From Protonemura montana (lineage: Eukaryota; Arthropoda; Insecta; Plecoptera; Nemouridae), in contig OX387606.1 of NCBI GenBank assembly GCA_947568835.1, positions 1,426,001 to 1,490,000 on the forward strand: a stretch of 64,000 bases of DNA, written 5' to 3'. The position numbers and the translations under genes were made by a program. Positions 51,272 through 63,600 of this stretch are shown piece by piece (the stretch's first letter is position 1; each line of letters starts with the position of its first letter). The notes beneath the pieces are model-generated. The model was not told where the DNA came from and did no database searches. It saw nothing but the letters and a program-made list of their open reading frames with translations.

Positions 51272-51812
51272 CTGGAACAGAAGGCGCAAATTTCGGATAC
51301 CTTATGATACACTATGATACACTATGTGGAAAATACAATGTTCAAAGAATGATGCATCTTTTCACTAGACATGCCACAGACCGGCGGTAAAACTCCAGTG
51401 CAGCTAACAGCTAAAGCAAAACAAGAAACCTTCAGGTTATAGGCAAACGGTACTAACAGTTGAAAATAACTGGAGTTTCAAAATACCTTTTTTGGACTCT
51501 TTTTAGGTGGAGTACCTAACGTATTTGACGTATTTAAAAGTGCATTTCTCCACCTAAAATCTCAGTATAAACGGGAAAGTGTTGGGCTTAAATTAACTTA
51601 AGTACTTGGTTTCTAATTGCTCGTTTGCTCGTTTACTAGGAATCCAGCGAGACGGACGAGATTGTATCCCAGTTTGAAAGAAATCTGAAGTGGCTCTTCA
51701 CTCAAATTGGCGTTATGAATTTGTACCAAAAAGAGTGTGGAAACGCCACCAAGGAGGCAAACCTTGAGGAGGCGTGTAAACAACTCACCTGAAGTCGAAG
51801 GTTAGCTTGCAT
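50741..51812 (-). CDS. PTTH/Trunk-like secreted cystine-knot ligand (2 exons)
   Basis: Two exons (51789-51812 and 50741-51271), about 184 residues. N-terminal signal: MQANLRLQ, then VLLAALPLLLLLDHTFSQ. The C-terminal part carries the PTTH/Trunk pattern: TCECMLDWNKWNVRNL, YPANVTEINC, CTNCRRPYVCAPHNYEIKVL, WKFVKIPISIGCKC. The PYxCxxxxYxIxVL and GCxC end are the family hallmarks. Three N-glycosylation sequons (NLS, NVT, NCT); nine Cys after the signal. Known members are dimeric brain or embryonic ligands of the receptor tyrosine kinase Torso, controlling moulting hormone release or terminal patterning. PTTH and Trunk cannot be told apart here, so no symbol is given. Confidence 0.85.
51789..51812 (-). 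CDS. PTTH/Trunk-like exon 1 (start codon)
   Basis: ATG CAA GCT AAC CTT CGA CTT CAG followed by GTGAGT. Chosen because exon 2 has no ATG before the hydrophobic core and this is the nearest upstream ATG with a strong donor in matching phase. RNA evidence is lacking. Confidence 0.6.
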
Positions 51813-52808
51813 ATCGGTGCAGTTTCTCCACATTAGTGTAGTAGCTGATTTGTCACCAACTCAGGTAGGACTTCAAGTGTGGTGGCCACCCTCGACTCCA
51901 GCACTCTTTATAACAAGACAGCCCCAGATGGTGTCGCCAGGGGCAACCAGAAATCGTCATCAACGTGACGACAATGCTCTTATCAGGGCAAAGAGGTCCA
52001 TTCATGTCAGATCGCTTTTTATAAGGAAATCTTTTCTTTTTATCTTGGCTTTGTTACTATTCTACGAGGTGTGTTATTTTCTACCTCCATTAGCGGGATC
52101 AACGTGATCCAGAACGTGGTGACGACTATTTGCACTTCCAAGCTGGAACCCTTCGCCGAACATCACAGAAAGCCACCTGATAATGGGTTCTTAGAAACTT
52201 ATAAATAGTGAACTTATCCACAGGGATCAAGTTACTAGCCAAATGTCTCAGAGCTAAGACGTCACGTGACATGGGAGTTCGCGGCAAGGTTTCAAAAGTT
52301 GCCGACTATAGGTAATCCAAGAATGGAATTTTTATCGATTGATAATGTTTTTACTTTATTCAAACAACAATAAGTGTATCTTCATTTCTTGCGCCGGGAT
52401 TCAAACGATCGCTGACTTCCTGGATTTGTCCTTTGTTTGTGCTGTGATGAACAGACGATCCTCGAGGTCCACGATCATGAACTCCCAGAAAAAAAAAAAC
52501 ATTTCAAATGTAACTCAGTGATTTCTGACGTGTTTTTAAATACCAGACAACGCCAAAATAAACGAATGTCGAGAAATGCCAAAATGACCAGAGTTGTGAC
52601 CTATCTAAATCATCTTGACCATCATTATCTTTTATCTTTTTCTAGATAAAAATTTGCTATTTCTTTACTATTTATCGAAGATAAAGTATTCGTTATCTTT
52701 CAGTTTTGTTGTTCTGACTTTTGATCAAAATACAACCCCATAAAATGTAATTGTGGTTTGTAACTACCGATTCAAAAGTTTGCTTTAAGAAATCCAGAGA
52801 ATATGCAC
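51813..52808. other. Upstream region of the PTTH/Trunk-like gene
   Basis: Promoter side of the cystine-knot gene. No TATA box stands out. No other feature recognised. Confidence 0.4.
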
Positions 52809-53330
52809 TGAACGGTTTGTTGTGTTGGAAACACCGGTTCTCGTTAGATCACCGAAGTTAAGCAACACTGCGCTGGGTCAGGTATTGGATGGGTGACCAT
52901 CATACACATGACCAGTTCTGTTCGGGAGACAGGTTGGAGGGATGAAAGTTAAGCAACACTGCGCTGAGTCAGGTATTGGATAGGTGACCATCATACACAT
53001 GACCAGTTCTGTTCGGGAGAGAGGTTGGAGGGATAAAAGTTAGTACAGCAACTTTACTCGCCTTGCTTATCAACCTCTCGACAGCATGGATTTGTGGAGT
53101 AATCCTGATGTTCGAGTTGTACCGTCCTTCGGAAGGGACGTGAAGCCGGTGGTCCCCTAGGCGCTTTTCGACAGGAGTAGGCTAGGTGCCGGCACCGGGT
53201 TTCCCCTCCTCCCTTCTAGGCTAGGTTAGGTTCATCATCCACTCATTCACCGACGCCATTAGACCAGTGCCGCAGGGCCAGTTGTCAAAACAGTGCGTCG
53301 TTAAACACCACAAATAATAATAATAAGAGA
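52809..53330 (+). mobile_element. 5S-derived SINE with 2 head units
   Basis: Well-preserved head (CACCGGTTCTCGTTAGATCA), two units, body and tail TAAACACCACAAATAATAAT. Confidence 0.94.
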
Positions 53331-53846
53331 ATATGCATATTCCTTACTCCTCACTAGTACTTCCTCCTTAATTATTACTTATTACCAAAAAGTTAAATTA
53401 TTCCTTTAATATTTCTTGTTACCTAAAACCCATCCCAAAGTGTCGAGACCCATATTTTTTTTTAATTATCTTTCATCTTTTTTACGTTATCTAGAAAAAT
53501 GTCTGATCATATCTCATATTTATCTTTTATCTACATAAATATGTTTAACTTATCTTTTAGTGTTATCTAGATCACTTTTAAAAGTTACCAAACTCCACAA
53601 AAAGAGGCAGGATTTTAGACAACATGGCTCTGGTTTAGGCACTCTGTGCTTTGTCTAATTAAACAACATAATTGAACACTTTTCCTGAGCGATGAAACAA
53701 AAATCTGAAAATCTAGTATTGGGGACTTGCATTTATACCTTGATTTAAAGTTTGGAACCCTCTGATGCCCCTTTCCCCCCGCCTCAACTAGGGAGACCAC
53801 TGAGTTGTACGTCTAGGAATCTTTGACGATCAAGATTACGAGATCC

Positions 53847-53872
53847 CCCCCCCCCCCCCCCCCCCCCCCCCC
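53847..53872. repeat. Poly-C run
   Basis: About 26 C; assembly length uncertain. Confidence 0.8.
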
Positions 53873-54489
53873 GATTGAAATACCCTGTGTTGGGTAGAAA
53901 ATATGCACAACAGTAAATGATATGCTAAACTTGCAATAGATTGGCAAACCTCTACCAGCCAGCCCCAGCCTGGCCCCACTGAGGCTGGCTAGGTCATTAT
54001 GCCAATTTCAATAAAACATGGTATGTGTAAGTTTCGAGCCTAAAACATGAGGTATTTTTATGTCCTCTAACGCATTTCATTAAAAATCAGCGTCACAATT
54101 AGAGTTTCCATGATGAACAGATAGCCACCGAAGACCACTAAACAAAACGGGGAACATATCGGTTAGCTAAATAGAGGAAAGAATGTTGAATAAAAACAAA
54201 TTATTAAAGTTCCAGTAGGTACTGGTTTTAGATTTCTTATCAGTCAGAGTCTGAGAGCTTGAAATTGCGACCAGAACGGTGGACATCGTTTCAGGAGTTA
54301 AAAGTTTTGAATTTGTTATTTCTCACAGAAATTGATCATATTTAAAACTTGTTTACGCTCAATTAATAATTAATAAGGCTTACCTCAACGATCGATCTTC
54401 ATTTATTGATATTATCAATGGAAATAAACAAAATAACGTAATAAACACAGGAATGCAGGTAGAAACAATATTTCCCAACTTCTTCATGG

Positions 54490-55003
54490 TACCAAGGATT
54501 ATTTATTTATTTTTATTTTTATTTGAATGTTTAGCGTCAACAGGATCACATACATGATATGAGGACAGTCCAAAAGTCAATGTACAAATATACAATAAAA
54601 TATACAATTTTGCACTAATATGCACTGTACAATAGACATAAATGTTAAAATAGACATAAATGTTAAAACTCAAAATCAATGCTTAACTTCCGGTCAAAAA
54701 GCTGTCAATTGTGTAAAAGCATTTTGTTATTAGCCACTTTTTTAATTGGTTTTTAAAAAGTTTGTGGTCCTTAGTTTTTGCCACTTCTTTTAAATCTTGG
54801 GGAAGCGCACTCCAAAACTTATTTCCTGCTCTCAAAGGGCTTTTCATCGTCTTTTTTAAGTTTGAATAGCATAATATGTTATGAGCCCTGTCGTGACGTA
54901 AAAGGTAGGGGTTTTTGTCATTCACGGCCGGTAAGTTAAACATTTCGTCATTGGATACATAAAACAATATTGTTTGATAGATATAAACAGATGGCAATGT
55001 CAT
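54490..55003 (-). pseudogene. LINE reverse-transcriptase 3'-end fragment
   Basis: The reverse frame includes LLRHDRAHNILCYSNLKKTM, GNKFWSALPQDLKEVAKTKD and FKNQLKKWLITKCFYTIDSF, the typical ORF2 C-terminus (FW.LP..I then K.LK.WL). The downstream AT-rich tail reaches about 54490 (AAATAAAAATAAAAATAAAT on minus). No catalytic domain. Confidence 0.75.
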
Positions 55004-55638
55004 TATTTTAAAACTTTTAAAACATTACATACATTTTTAAACAATACAATTGCTTGTGAAAGTGGAAGAGACGAAGCAAATGGAAACAATGAAAGCATGG
55101 AAAGATATTTTACAGATGGCAATTCGAGAATGACTTGTGTATCGTAATGAACTTAAAAGTAAATAAAAGATAGAAATAAATCACAGATTTTTCTACAGTC
55201 ACAACGATTGAGCTAACATTTGTTAGCTCGAAAACTCCATCAACAGATAAATACGAAACCGTCCTTTCTGGAGAGTCCTTCAAATAGCAGAGCAGCATAG
55301 CTTCTATGCTACAGTGATTTTTATAACCACCACCTTGCGACTTCCTGCAAGCGCAAAGCAAAACTACAAAAACACTCGTTAAAGTCGAGTAAGATGCAAG
55401 CAGAAGTACAGCATTTCTTAGCTAATTATTAAAGAGCCGCTCATTAGCTGCATGGAATATTTAGGCTACAATTAACTTCATGTATCATTATGTGTATATA
55501 TTATTTTATTTGATAATCACAGACAGATATTTGGGTGACCATTCACATATCTGAAATCAGTGATTCTGATTTCTACGTCTTCTTTCCAGTCTCAAGCGGT
55601 CTGGTGCTTGTTTGGCTTCTCATTATCTAAAAAAACTG
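55004..55638. other. Intergenic, no feature recognised
   Basis: AT-rich, no coding similarity seen. Confidence 0.45.
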
Positions 55639-55646
55639 CTTGGACC

Positions 55647-57486
55647 CAGTGGCGTAATCACAGGCGTAACTATAGGCGGGGTGACAGCCCCCGGGCGATG
55701 GGGGGGGGGGCAAGGTTTGTGGGGCCAGGAGGAGAAAATGTGGGCAAATTAAACCCAAGTTCAATTAATTTTTTGTGTTTGCCAAAATAAGTTGCATTTT
55801 CAGGCACTCTCACTCACATTGAGGGCCGATTTGACCAACGCCATTTTAAATGGTCTTAAACGCCGCTTAGAGGTTTTTTTTACCGGCGCAGTAATTTGCT
55901 TTAAAACAATGATATTTTAATAATTGCAAACCAAAAATAAAGGCCTACATACAGAGAAGAAGAAAGGTTTGTTTCAACAATGTGTTTGCTTTGAAACAGA
56001 ATATTTGGTGACTTGGAAATACAAACAAAATATCAATGGGACTTCTTACTTTGACCTCCAAATGACAGTTGAGAAATTAAATCCCATTCTTCCAGATTCA
56101 AATATTAAACGGTGATTTGGCCAGAGAGAAAATAGTGACGGCTGCTAAATAAAATTTATTTTATGTGACAGGACAAAGCCTTCCTGAATCATTACCAAAT
56201 CCAAATATAAATTTGCATATTTTTTTGTGTATTTATCTAAAAGTCCTCTTTCAAATCTTTCTAAATTTCAGCTAAATAGGAAAATCAATTTTGCCCTGAA
56301 ACCTCCCTTAAGCGCCGATTAATCAACATTTAAACGGCGTTGGTGAAATCGGCCCTGAGACTGTGGCACTTGCTTACTCCTGGTAATGGTTTACTACGAT
56401 GCTACTACCTCACTCTTTGTAGGTGCAAATGACCGAACTCGCATTATTTCTGCAGGTAAATAGTAACTTATGTTTCCCTATCGTGAGAAAAAATGCTTTT
56501 ACACAACACAGTAAGTGGTTTAGTAGTAGTGAAGCCAGTCATCGCAGGGCTCAAAAATGGCTTAATTAAATATAACAATAACAAGAAAGTGAATAACTTC
56601 CTAAAATCACCAGCTTTTTTGTTTCTTCGAGTTTTCTGGTAGGCAGCGACTGTTTGGTCGTAACAAAATAAACTTCTAATCACACTTCTCAATCAAATTT
56701 GACGCAAGTTGATTTGTTCCATTTCCTCTCCTATAAAGTTTAGTGTGCGGTCCCTTGGATCTTAAATTTATATTACTTTCTCAATCGGTTGTCACTTCAA
56801 TGTGAATATCACTGCAAACTGAGTTTGATGAAGCTATCTTTCAGTTGTCTCAGGACGCACATGAGACTGGAATATTTGCGTTCTCGTCATGTCTAGACAG
56901 CCCAAATTTCCCGACACGAAGAAAGAATGAATAATCCAACTGCTCGCAAACATGACCCAGACATTGTTGCTGCCCATATAAAGAATGTCCTTGTTGACAA
57001 GGGTCCACGTCGTACTTCATGGCATTCTCCTACTTGTACTGAGTCGAAACTAAGCTTTTCTGCCAGCTTCTGTCAAACAGAATACAATACAGGGCTTGGC
57101 TAATCAACTGCACTCGACGTCACATATTGTCAACCGTGTTGGGTATTTGCTGACAGAAAGAAGACAGGGTTGCTGTTTAAACAAAGGGAAGCTACCCCCG
57201 GGGGCAGATGGAGTTCATGACTGGAAAAACATTTACGTTGTTTTTCACCTCGATTTGCTTTCGATGATCCCGATTATGTACTAAATCACAAAGAATTGTT
57301 TATTTTTAGTATCCATACATTTTTAAGTATTTTTTTCAGCGCTCGCAAGTGAAAATAAACAAATATGTGCGATACAGAAACAGCAAAACTTTTGTATTTT
57401 TTCAAACCCCTTACTTTGTGTTTAGGGGAAGGAGACCCAATGAAAAATCTTGCCCCTAGACCCAGGATTACCTAGTTACGCCATTG
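55647..57486. mobile_element. hAT-type DNA transposon remnant in the HPS1 3' UTR
   Basis: About 1.84 kb. Left end CAGTGGCGTAATCACAGG, right end (reverse complement) CAATGGCGTAACTAGG. Both sides are flanked by the exact 8-bp target duplication CTTGGACC (55639-55646 and 57487-57494). No intact transposase frame recognised. Confidence 0.85.
57299..57304 (-). terminator. Candidate polyadenylation signal of HPS1, supplied by the hAT element
   Basis: AATAAA on minus, about 215 bases after the HPS1 stop and inside the inserted element. Confidence 0.4.
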
Positions 57487-57518
57487 CTTGGACCCCCACA
57501 TTGAATGTCAAGCTATCC

Positions 57519-57699
57519 TCACAGCAGGTCTGCAGGACTGTGTGGTACTCCTGCTACCTCCCAGACAGTTGCCGCGAGCCTGCGAGAGTGTTCCAGGACG
57601 CAGGAGCCGGTGGCCAGACCAAGGTGAACGCACAAAAGCTCCAAGCAGCGAGACGCGGTGGATGCTGTACTTCGAGGGAAGCAAGCTCGAGTCAACGCC
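57519..57699 (-). CDS. HPS1: HPS1 last exon (stop)
   Basis: ALTRACFPRSTASTASRCLE, LLCVHLGLATGSCVLEHSRR, LAATVWEVAGVPHSPADLL, then TGA. Matches the conserved HPS1 C-terminus (RCxELLxxHL, ARRLWExxxxP). Acceptor CGTCAG. The stop is 25-32 bases from the hAT insertion. Confidence 0.88.
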
Positions 57700-60600
57700 C
57701 TGACGAGCAGGAGAAAATTGTGGTTACAAGATGTTACTGATCCTAAAATTGGTTTCATGAGCTGGGAATACATCATGTGCAAGTCCTCATAGGCATTGAC
57801 CAGTTTTCTGGTTGTTCCTAATAAATAGCATTTGAAAAGGAAAGTAAAACAAAAACTACTGGATAGTGAATTGTAGCTTCGGTTTACCATAGGTTACTCA
57901 TTTCCTCAAGATATGCTACATAGGTAGGTACATAAACATTTAAAAAGTTTGATGGAATTATCTTTTCAGCTGTAAATCATGTTCCCAGAGAGGCAAAAGG
58001 CAGATTTGTCCGAGTGACTGAGACAGCATTTGTGGAGTTTCAATGAAGTAACGATCTCATTGCTTTTTAAGTAATTTACGTGGCTAAATGGCGGTGACTT
58101 ACTGGTAAAAGTCCCCGCACATGATCCCCGGCAGCGGCAGGGACTTCTGCGTAGCTGTCGCGGGGCTCACCTTGGGTTTTAGAGGCGAACCCTACAAGTC
58201 GAGTGAATCGTCACATGATTGGCAAGGCAGCCGTTGAGTGCAGTCATCGTCGTACAAAATTTCATCTCATTTCTTCTTGCAATACTCGCATTTGAGACTT
58301 GTGCTCAAAATATCTTTTTACCTCAATATTTGATAAACATGTACTGATATTTTGAGTTGTAATTATTTAATTGTTGAGGTTTGTTAAAAAGGTTGGCTGC
58401 GTCAACTATTGGCCGGCTTGTTTTCTTTACAGAAAGTTCAACAATGAACAAGATTCAACAATGAATGCAAGGCAATTGTTTGTCGAACTGTACATCATCA
58501 ATTATCATGCATGGGAGGTCTGAACTATATGTTCTATCAACCACATTTTGGGATGTCCAATTATATTAGTTCAAAATTAAAAGACCATAAGAGAACTTTG
58601 TCCATTTCTTCAAAGCTTTTAAGAAAATTCTGCAAAAAGCTTGAATTTTTAATAAAAAAAAAAAGAGAAACTGAAAGCCTTTTTGGCTGTGAAATCTAAT
58701 TTAAAGCAAACGCTTGCAATGCGCGGGGTTTTTCTTTATTATGAACGCTATAACCGTCTCAAAAATGGATGCCCAAACGGGGACTCGAACCCAGATTTCC
58801 ACCTATTGCTGGTTTTGCTCTAACCAATTGAACTACTTGGACCCCGATCTCCACCTGTCGCGGGTGTTGCTCTAACCAATTGAGCTACTTGGACCCCGAT
58901 CTTCACCTGTCGCGGATGTTGCTCTAACCAATTGAGCTACTTGGACCCCGATCTCCACCTGTCGCGGGTGTTTCTCTAACCCACAAGCTACTTGGACCCC
59001 GATCTCCACCTATCGCGGATGTTGCTCTAACCAATTGAGCTACTTGGACCCCGATCTCCACCTGTCGCGGGTGTTTCTCTAACCCACTGAGCTACTTGGA
59101 CACATCAAGTCAGTATATCTAGATATCTAGATCTAGTCTAATATCTAGCGAGTCATTGAACACAACACAAATGAATGATCGCCGCTTACCGAGGCGTCCT
59201 CGAACCACAAGAAGTACGCGTAGTGGAACGTCGAGTCTTTCCACACGACCGACGTACGACCGGCAGCCACGTGTTGCCGCGACAACGCGACGGCAGCCCA
59301 CACGCGGCGTCGCGTCAGCGCCACCGTCTCCTCCGAGCTGAAGTCCAGGCCAGGGGCAGTCACGCGATGTCGAGTTCGATCCACGTACACAAAGTGAACT
59401 AGACCCGGAAACTCCTCCAAATAGCGGTTTATTGTCAGCGAAGCACGCGTTTCAATCAGTCAAGGATCATAGCACGACACATTCAAGATTACAACTCAGA
59501 GAACAAAAACTATTTCAACTGAGTTTTGAATGCTAAGTGAAGGACAAATAAATTTCCCAACGTTTGGTAACATATACTAGTTACTTCTTCAAGGGTTAGA
59601 GCAGTCCTGACAATTTTTAAATAACAAAAAAAAACACAAAATTATAACAATTACCTATGTCAAGCATCCTAAATGCATCTAAATAAAATAATCAGGGTCA
59701 ATAATAACTTACAAACTAATGTATTTTGTATTTTCTGAAATAAAATCCCGAACAAATTGGCGTTTTTTACTAACTAATTATGTGTGTGAAAAAAACAAGT
59801 TGTCCTTTACTTAGCATTCAAAGCCCAGTTCAAATAGTTTTTTGTTAAAACTAGTGCTAAGGATAAATCAAGTAGACATGAGTTTAAAAACAATTAGAAC
59901 TCAGGGAACTAAAGAAGGCAAGCTTTATCATGCAGCTGCTTCATTGCAAATGTTTTCAACGCAAGCCGTCCCTGTTTGTTTACTTTGGAACGGACATCCA
60001 ACTCTTTTAAACGGTATGGAGGACAGAACGGTTTGGCGTGTTGGAAACACCGGTTCTTATGAGATCACTGAAGTTAAGCAACACTGCGCTGGGTCAGGTA
60101 ATGGATGGGTGACCATCATACACATGTCCAGTTCTGTTTGGGAAAGAGGTTGAAAGGATGAAAGCTAAGTAACACTGCACTGGGTCAGGTATTGGATGGG
60201 TGACCATCATACACATGACCAGTTCTGTTTGGGAAAGAGGTTGGAGGGATGAAAGTTAAGCAACACTGCGCTGGGTCAGGTATTGGATGGGTGGCCATCA
60301 TACACATGACCAGTTCTGTTTGGGAGAGAGGTTAGAGAGATGAAAGTTAAGCAACACTGCGCTGGGTCAGGTATTGGATGGGTGACCATCATACACATGA
60401 CCAGGTCTTTGTTCAATTCATGTCCATCTTGTCAGGTGTCAACATTTCAACCAATCTCAACTCGACCATCTAAGCTGAGTTGCCAACTCACGTACCTACC
60501 CCCAACCATGTCTGGATGAAACATCAACATTCTATATTCCAATTTTTCTATAAAGGTAATTTTCCTTGCCAACTTTAAAAACAAAAAAACTTTCAAGCAT

Positions 60601-63600
60601 ATGAAATTCACTGATATATTCAACTTTTGGTAGCCATGGAGATGCTGAGATCACCTGACAGAGCTTCTCAATTCTGCTATCTAATGTTACCATGGGTATA
60701 TCATGGTCTAGCATAGGAGGTTCAATGGTAGATTCAACGTTTGGTAGCCATGGAGATGCTGAAATCACCTGACAGAGCTTCTCAATTCTGCTATCTTATG
60801 TTACCATGGGTATATCATGGCCTAGCATAGGAGGTTCAATGGTAGATTCATCGTTTGGTAGCGAAGGAGATGCCGAGATCGCCTGACAGAGCTTCTAAAA
60901 ATTACCTTCTTATTCTACCGGGACTATACATGTCCTCCATTTCACAGCATCTTAGATTACAAGATGCTTCAAAGGATATGATCCGAGAGTGAAGTTTCGC
61001 ATCGCCTTGACCTTGAGGAACGCAGAGCAGTGCTGCAGGTGCTGCCGAGCTGCGTCGCGGGCGGTGAGGGGGGCGGGGCTCATGTGGGCGTGGCGAGGCA
61101 GGAAGAGGGAGGCGGCTTGACGGAGCGACGCCCCCAGACCGGCTGCTCCCGCCTCGCAGCGGACTGCGCTGGAAAGCTCGCCGCTGCGCTGGAGATCAAT
61201 CAGCGCAGGACGCACACTCTCCCAGCTAAGACAAACAGAACACGCAACCAGTTTATTATCGTGAACATTATAACCGTCTCAAAAATTGATGCCCAAACGG
61301 GGACTCGAACCCTGATCTCCACCTATCGCGGGTGTTGCTCTAACCCATTGAGCTACTTGGACACTGGCTTTTTGAGACGATTTTAGTGTATTTGATGAGA
61401 ATTATGGATTTTCAAGGAGTAGAACCAAGAGGTTGTGAATACTCCATGAATAATAATAATAATAATATTTATTTATTCTCATACTTAGGCATGGTACATG
61501 TTTTATGATTGCCGGTTGTATGGTGTCCGGTTAGTGGTGTCCGGTTGGAGTTAGCTTAGTTATAGTGAGTTTAGTTATTTACAGGACTAGTCGTTTGGAT
61601 TATTCCGTCTTTGATTTTCTTTTAACCGGCATCTAAATTCCTTTGCGTTCTTGGGGAAGGGGGACATGACCAGGGTAGGGAGTTCGTTACACAGCCGTAT
61701 TCCGTCTGCCACCAGGGAGAACTTCCCAACTTTGGTTCTTGGTTGGATCGTCTGGATCTTCCATGTGTGGTAGTTTCGGCCAATGTAGGTAGGCTCGCGG
61801 AGCATCTTGCCTATCTCCCTCCAGGCCTCCTCGTCGATGAAGGATCGGTATATTGCAGTCACCTTCGAGGTTGCCCTGCGCTGTTCTAGGCTTTCCCAGT
61901 TGAGCGTCTTGATCAACTCGTTCGGGCCCGGGGAGATACCGAAGGAGTTTTCGACATACCGACCACCTTTACAATCTGTGGTTGCACCATATTGAGTTTG
62001 TAGATATTTGCTGTCGGAGATACGGGCTCCAGATGCTAGAACAGTACTCTAGTTGTGGCCTGACTAGGGTTAGGAATGCCAGTTCTTTGGCCTTTTTGGT
62101 TGCAACTTTCAGGTTTCTCATCACAAACTGGAGGGTTTGCTATCCATAATGCATAATGTGAAAACTCCATTTGTTTCATTTTCTCTGGTAAAAAAGTGAG
62201 GGGAATGCAAGTAAGTCCCCCCCCCCCCCACCTATACTCTCTAATTTATAATTTAATTATACAATACATTCTGGTTATATGTTCAAAATTTCAATTAGCT
62301 TATGTTCTGGATATAGGCAACATTTCTCCTCCATTTTTCCAGCAGTCTATTTTGCTGCATTATTTCTGATGTATTTTATCTGACTAGATTTGAAAAGGAA
62401 ATCCAACTTTTCCAACTCACCGAGCTTTCAAAGCTCTGCGGTGTGTGTCAGCAGCAGCCTGCCTAGCCCCGCCCACTTTCTTAAGTCCGTCCAATGAAAG
62501 CTTCAGGGCGGAGTCCAGCTGTGCAAAGCCAGACTTCAAACCTTCCGTGTCTTTTTGCACGTTGATGCTTTGCAGGGAGTTGAGCGCCTGCAGAGCATCA
62601 CAGAGTGCAGAATACAATCCGCCAGGTGCCACCTGGAACACAATGCACATTCCACTTCAGTTCAAATCATTTAAAAACATCACCTAACCTAACCTAACCT
62701 AACCTAACCTAACCTAACCTAACCTAACCTAACCTAACCTAACCCAACCTAACCTGTTCAGCAAACTTGGTTTGACTGTGTCCATAATATATCTATTAAT
62801 GAATGAATGAATACATTTTATTTAGCTATCAAGCTATTCCATCATATATAACAGGTTACACAACATTATAACAATAAAGGAACACACATATTGATAAAGA
62901 ATAAATATCAGTACATAATAGTACTGTTTTTGTACATAGTTAATGCTTATAATTTATTATGTTTATTTATTTCTGCTTTCATGTTTAAATTGTAAGCAGC
63001 AAATTCAGGGGGTGCTCCAAAAGTTGTTTTTTCCAGTATTTAGTGGTTTCCACTTTCTTTGGTTGCTAATTATTTTCAGGCATTTACTTCTTCAAGATTG
63101 TATATTAGTTGCATTCCTGACTTTATGCGGTAGTTTATTGAAAAGTAGTATGAAACAAATGAATGCACTGACAGCTAGCATGTGTTCAGGTGGGAGAGGG
63201 AGATGGTAAAGAGGATGACGCCATCGAAACGAATGTAAACCTGCCCTGATGCAGGTAAGTCGAAAACTCCAAACCTCTTTTGTCACTGTCGTTAGTTTGT
63301 AACTCAAGGGACATTGATTTTTCTGATGTTTTTAGATCAATTGCTTGATTGTTTTTGTGGTTTTACTGTGGTTCTGCTCTTTTACAAATGGTTTGCAATC
63401 CTAATACCAAGGATATCGTTGGTCCTTTTTTAAACTACAAACCCTTCTTAAAAGAACAACTTAAAATCACTAGTGACTTTATTATTATCAACACTATAAC
63501 CGTCTCAAAATCCATGCCGAAACGGGGACTTGAACCCTGATCTCCACCTATCGCTGGTGTTGCTCTAGCTCATTGAGCTACTTGGACACTGGCTTTTTGA

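Noticed and set aside
51817-52107. 96-codon forward frame upstream of the cystine-knot gene
   Set aside because: No recognisable domain and no supporting exon; likely chance.
58777-59105. Cluster of tRNA genes
   Set aside because: Units lack the T arm, share one sequence, have a non-standard anticodon loop and lie inside a SINE.
62683-62755. Chromosome end
   Set aside because: Coding HPS1 exons and SINEs continue on both sides, so the repeat is interstitial.
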